A DNA stretch of 64,000 nucleotides, taken from positions 1 to 64,000 of the forward strand of contig JAGFZV010000018.1 in NCBI GenBank assembly GCA_017889545.1. Reading direction: 5' to 3'. This document shows positions 62,013 to 64,000 of the stretch, piece after piece (positions within the stretch are counted from its first letter, which is position 1; each line of letters begins with the position of its first letter). Below the pieces are notes generated by a model. The model did no database searches. It saw nothing but the letters and a program-made list of their open reading frames with translations, and was not told the origin of the DNA. This DNA comes from Bacillota bacterium (GTDB lineage Bacteria; Bacillota; Negativicutes; CTSoil-072). The translations under genes and the position numbers were made by a program.

Positions 62013-62507
62013 TCAGCTTTTTCCCAGTCGAGCTAAAATGCCAGGGTGAGCGAACCAACGCAATTTGCCTTGCAATGTTTTCGGTTCTTTTAGTTCAATT
62101 CCAGCGGCGGCGGCTGTTTTAAATGGAATGACCGCACCGGTGAGGCGGGCACACCACTCGCTCAAATAGGGCTCGTGCCCGACTATGATAATTACATCTT
62201 TTTCATCCATCTTCTCCCACAACGAAGCCAGCTCTTCCAAATCTCCTTTGGCGATTTCCGGCCGCTCTGTCAACGGTGCATGACCTAGCCCTTCCGCGAC
62301 TAAACGGGCTGTTTGCCGGGCTCTTGGCAACGGACTCGTCCAAATTTGGATGTGCGCAGATGCTCCGGTATACCGCGCAAGTCCGGATACAGCATCTTTC
62401 ACTTCTCTGCGGCCGGCGCTGGTCAGTTCTCTATCGAAATCGACCACGCCTGAAGTAAGTTTCTCTGCCTTACCATGCCGCAATAAGATCAATTCCACTT
62501 TAACCAC
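62013..62507 (-). CDS. SixA-type phosphohistidine phosphatase
   Basis: A 164-residue histidine phosphatase. The catalytic LILLRHGKAEK motif is at residues 7-17, with TSPLPRARQTARLVAEGL near 58-75 and the second catalytic His in IIVGHEPYLSEWCARLTG. The short length and missing insertion fit SixA rather than phosphoglycerate mutase. Its GTG start overlaps the thiE stop by 19 bases, and it precedes the CYTH-CHAD gene by 23 bases, so thiE, this gene and the CYTH-CHAD gene form one operon. Confidence 0.87.
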   Translation of the reverse strand: MVKVELILLRHGKAEKLTSGVVDFDRELTSAGRREVKDAVSGLARYTGASAHIQIWTSPLPRARQTARLVAEGLGHAPLTERPEIAKGDLEELASLWEKMDEKDVIIIVGHEPYLSEWCARLTGAVIPFKTAAAAGIELKEPKTLQGKLRWFAHPGILARLGKS

Positions 62508-63127
62508 CCCGCTTTAAAACAGTTCGTTGCATCTGCCGGATTCTCACTGTTCCAAATAGCCGAAATAATTGCCAGTCCGTCAGCGCCAGATTGGATTACC
62601 GGTTCGGCATTCTCTAAGGTAATGCCGCCGATTGCAATTACCGGCGTTGCCGGAAATTCAGTTTTTAATGCATATATGGGAGAAAGCCCACATGGCTGTT
62701 TCGCATCTTTTTTCGTTGACGTTGCATAAATCGGCCCTACGCCAATGCAATCCGCTCCAGCTAAAATTGCTGCCCGTCCTTCTTCATAGGTGTTGGCAGA
62801 TACTCCGATTTCTTTGTCCGCACCCAAAAGCTTCCTTGCCACCGAATAGGATAAATCATTCTGTCCCAGATGAACCCCATCCGCATCAACCGCCAATGCC
62901 AAATCAACCCGATCATTAATGATCAGCGGTATTTGATAACGATTTGTGAGCAATCTCATTCGTTCAGCATCACGCAACATGGCCCGCCCTGTTTTATTCT
63001 TAGCCCGGTATTGCACGGCCGTTACACCGGCAAGCAGACACGCCTCTAAAATTTCGAAACAGTCTTCCCGTTGTAAATAAACATCATCCGTCACCAAATA
63101 TACGCGATAATCAAATTTTTCTTTCAT
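62489..63127 (-). CDS. thiE: Thiamine-phosphate synthase
   Basis: A 212-residue TIM-barrel enzyme that joins hydroxymethylpyrimidine diphosphate and thiazole phosphate. Motifs are AGVTAVQYRAKNKTGR, LIINDRVDLALAVDADGVHLGQNDL, IGVSANTYEEG, GADCIGVGPIYATSTKKDA and VIAIGGITLENAEPVIQSGADGLAIISAI. The long frame begins at 63352, but the ATG at 63127 has GGAG nine bases upstream and matches the family N-terminus. No TPP riboswitch was seen in the 63128-63287 leader. The conserved signature Thr of GPI(Y/F)xTxTK is present (GPIYATSTK). Confidence 0.92.
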   Translation of the reverse strand: MKEKFDYRVYLVTDDVYLQREDCFEILEACLLAGVTAVQYRAKNKTGRAMLRDAERMRLLTNRYQIPLIINDRVDLALAVDADGVHLGQNDLSYSVARKLLGADKEIGVSANTYEEGRAAILAGADCIGVGPIYATSTKKDAKQPCGLSPIYALKTEFPATPVIAIGGITLENAEPVIQSGADGLAIISAIWNSENPADATNCFKAGWLKWN

Positions 63128-63215
63128 GATACCGTTCTCCTGCTTGCAAAAATTCTTAGTTAATGAATTCGCTGACAATATAAAAATCCCTTTCTTTTCT
63201 GCACATAAGCGTAAT

Positions 63216-63263
63216 TGAAAAGCAAGCATGCGGATGGTTAACCGTCCGCATGCTTGCTTTTGC
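63216..63263 (-). terminator. Terminator after the small membrane protein gene
   Basis: A nearly perfect stem of over 20 bp (arms from 63218 and 63261, one wobble) is followed by TTTTCAATT on the minus strand. It lies between the 79-residue gene and thiE. Confidence 0.7.
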
Positions 63264-63287
63264 TTGGCAATCCCGTCTATTCCCCGT

Positions 63288-63527
63288 TTAATGCCGCGGA
63301 CGATTTTTAATTTCGCCCCGGATACTATAAATATACGTGCCAAACAAAACAATCGCTAAAAGGACTAACAGCGGGTTCAAACAATTTAAATTGGTCCCGA
63401 ATGTATTATCAAGATAATTAAACAAATTCCCCAATATGACAATACCGATCGTCATTACAGCAAGATAGGCAGGCGAAAGAAGTTTTTCACGCAACTTGCC
63501 CAGTAATTCTTTGCTTGTTTTATCCAT
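63288..63527 (-). CDS. Small two-helix membrane protein
   Basis: A 79-residue protein with two predicted transmembrane helices (AYLAVMTIGIVILGNLFNYL and NPLLVLLAIVLFGTYIYSI) separated by a short loop with NTFGTNLNCLN, and a basic C-terminal tail. AtpI-like and AtpZ-like small proteins have a comparable layout, but no diagnostic motif is present, so no function is assigned. It precedes thiE with a terminator between them and follows the chemoreceptor gene by 35 bases. Confidence 0.65.
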   Translation of the reverse strand: MDKTSKELLGKLREKLLSPAYLAVMTIGIVILGNLFNYLDNTFGTNLNCLNPLLVLLAIVLFGTYIYSIRGEIKNRPRH

Positions 63528-63562
63528 AGCTGCACCTCATCTGCTGATAATATCCAGTAATT

Positions 63563-64000
63563 CTATTCAGCCGTCAATTGATCGGCCATCTTATCCAAGT
63601 CAGTCGCCATAACGCTTGCCTGTTCAATTGCTCCCGCCACATGGGTAATTGCAGTCGCAATTTGCTCGATAGACTCACAAACCTGTTCCATTTGTCCTGC
63701 AATCTTCTTGCTATCATTCTGCAGCGAATGAATAATTGCATCAATCTGTTTAATTGATTCCGTGCTGGTACCCGCAAGCTTGCGAATTTCCTCCGCTACC
63801 ACGCTGAAGCCCCGTCCCTGTTCACCAACTCGAGCCGCTTCAATGGCAGCATTCAAACCCAGTAGGTTCGTCTGTCCGGCAATGTTTTTGACCAAACCCA
63901 AAACTTGATCCGTTTCATACATCCGCTGCTGCGACTCTTGGGCAATTTTGACGAGATGATGGCTTACTCCTGAAATTTCTTGGGACTGTGCAGAAATTTC
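63563..64000 (-). CDS. Methyl-accepting chemotaxis-type receptor, 3' part only
   Basis: The frame is open to the right edge, so only the C-terminal 145 residues are seen. It contains [13 protein letters not shown], then [51 protein letters not shown], the signalling tip, and ends with a short helical tail. It is strongly similar over this length to the soluble receptor at 25983-26816, including the [14 protein letters not shown] and STES...KQI elements, so the two are probably paralogues. The sensor domain lies beyond the window. Confidence 0.85.
   Translation of the reverse strand, partial: EISAQSQEISGVSHHLVKIAQESQQRMYETDQVLGLVKNIAGQTNLLGLNAAIEAARVGEQGRGFSVVAEEIRKLAGTSTESIKQIDAIIHSLQNDSKKIAGQMEQVCESIEQIATAITHVAGAIEQASVMATDLDKMADQLTAE

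Noticed and set aside
63128-63287. TPP riboswitch upstream of thiE
   Set aside because: The CTGAGA and ACCCTTTGAACCTGAT-type conserved parts are absent.

Overview
The window most likely comes from a diderm Firmicute of the Negativicutes (Sporomusaceae-like), an anaerobe. The grounds are Firmicute-style control (SAM-I riboswitch, T-box leader, strong Shine-Dalgarno sites) combined with an outer-membrane-type AsmA protein, PPi-dependent phosphofructokinase, FeoAB and Fe-S serine dehydratase. This is inference; no rRNA gene is present. No tRNA, CRISPR array, insertion sequence or prophage was seen.

Layout. 0.1-5 kb (minus): L-serine dehydratase sdaAB/sdaAA, a TSCPD protein, PPi-PFK and an AsmA-like protein. 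5-12 kb: a YSC84 lipoid-binding protein, a GntR regulator, two possible small peptides, then a plus-strand operon of homocitrate/Re-citrate-type synthase, isocitrate-type dehydrogenase and an aconitase-family hydratase, probably the oxidative route to 2-oxoglutarate. 12-21.6 kb (minus): metA behind a SAM riboswitch, thioesterase, lpd, a transporter relic, pckA, a DUF169 protein, a dynamin-like GTPase and a LysE exporter. 21.6-22.4 kb: a small peptide gene and one of two copies of a structured intergenic repeat.

The centrepiece is 22.4-49.2 kb (minus): what looks like a complete nicotinate fermentation island, equivalent to the pathway worked out in Eubacterium barkeri. Nicotinate is hydroxylated by the four-subunit Mo enzyme NdhFSLM. 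The product is reduced by Hnr, opened by enamidase (Ena), reduced by Hgd, dehydrated by Hmd to 2-methyleneglutarate, rearranged by the B12 mutase Mgm, isomerised by Mii, hydrated by DmdAB and cleaved by Dml to propionate and pyruvate. The island adds apparent accessory genes: YqeB and XdhC maturation factors (for a Mo enzyme with labile selenium), a UPF0280 protein overlapping hnr, a MutL/GlmL-type reactivator, a DUF1185 protein, a soluble chemoreceptor, two NiaP-like MFS transporters and a sigma-54 activator. Two sigma-54 promoters that match at 18 of 20 bases sit at the heads of the two halves of the island, which suggests one coordinated regulon.

49-64 kb: feoA-feoB with a small Cys-rich protein, serS, a thioredoxin-reductase-like flavoprotein without an NADPH motif, a small zinc-ribbon protein, serC-serA behind a T-box leader with two tandem terminator/antiterminator modules, ubiE/menG, a flavin-reductase-like protein, an M48 protease, a CYTH-CHAD protein, a SixA-like phosphatase, thiE, a small membrane protein and the 3' part of a second chemoreceptor that runs off the window.
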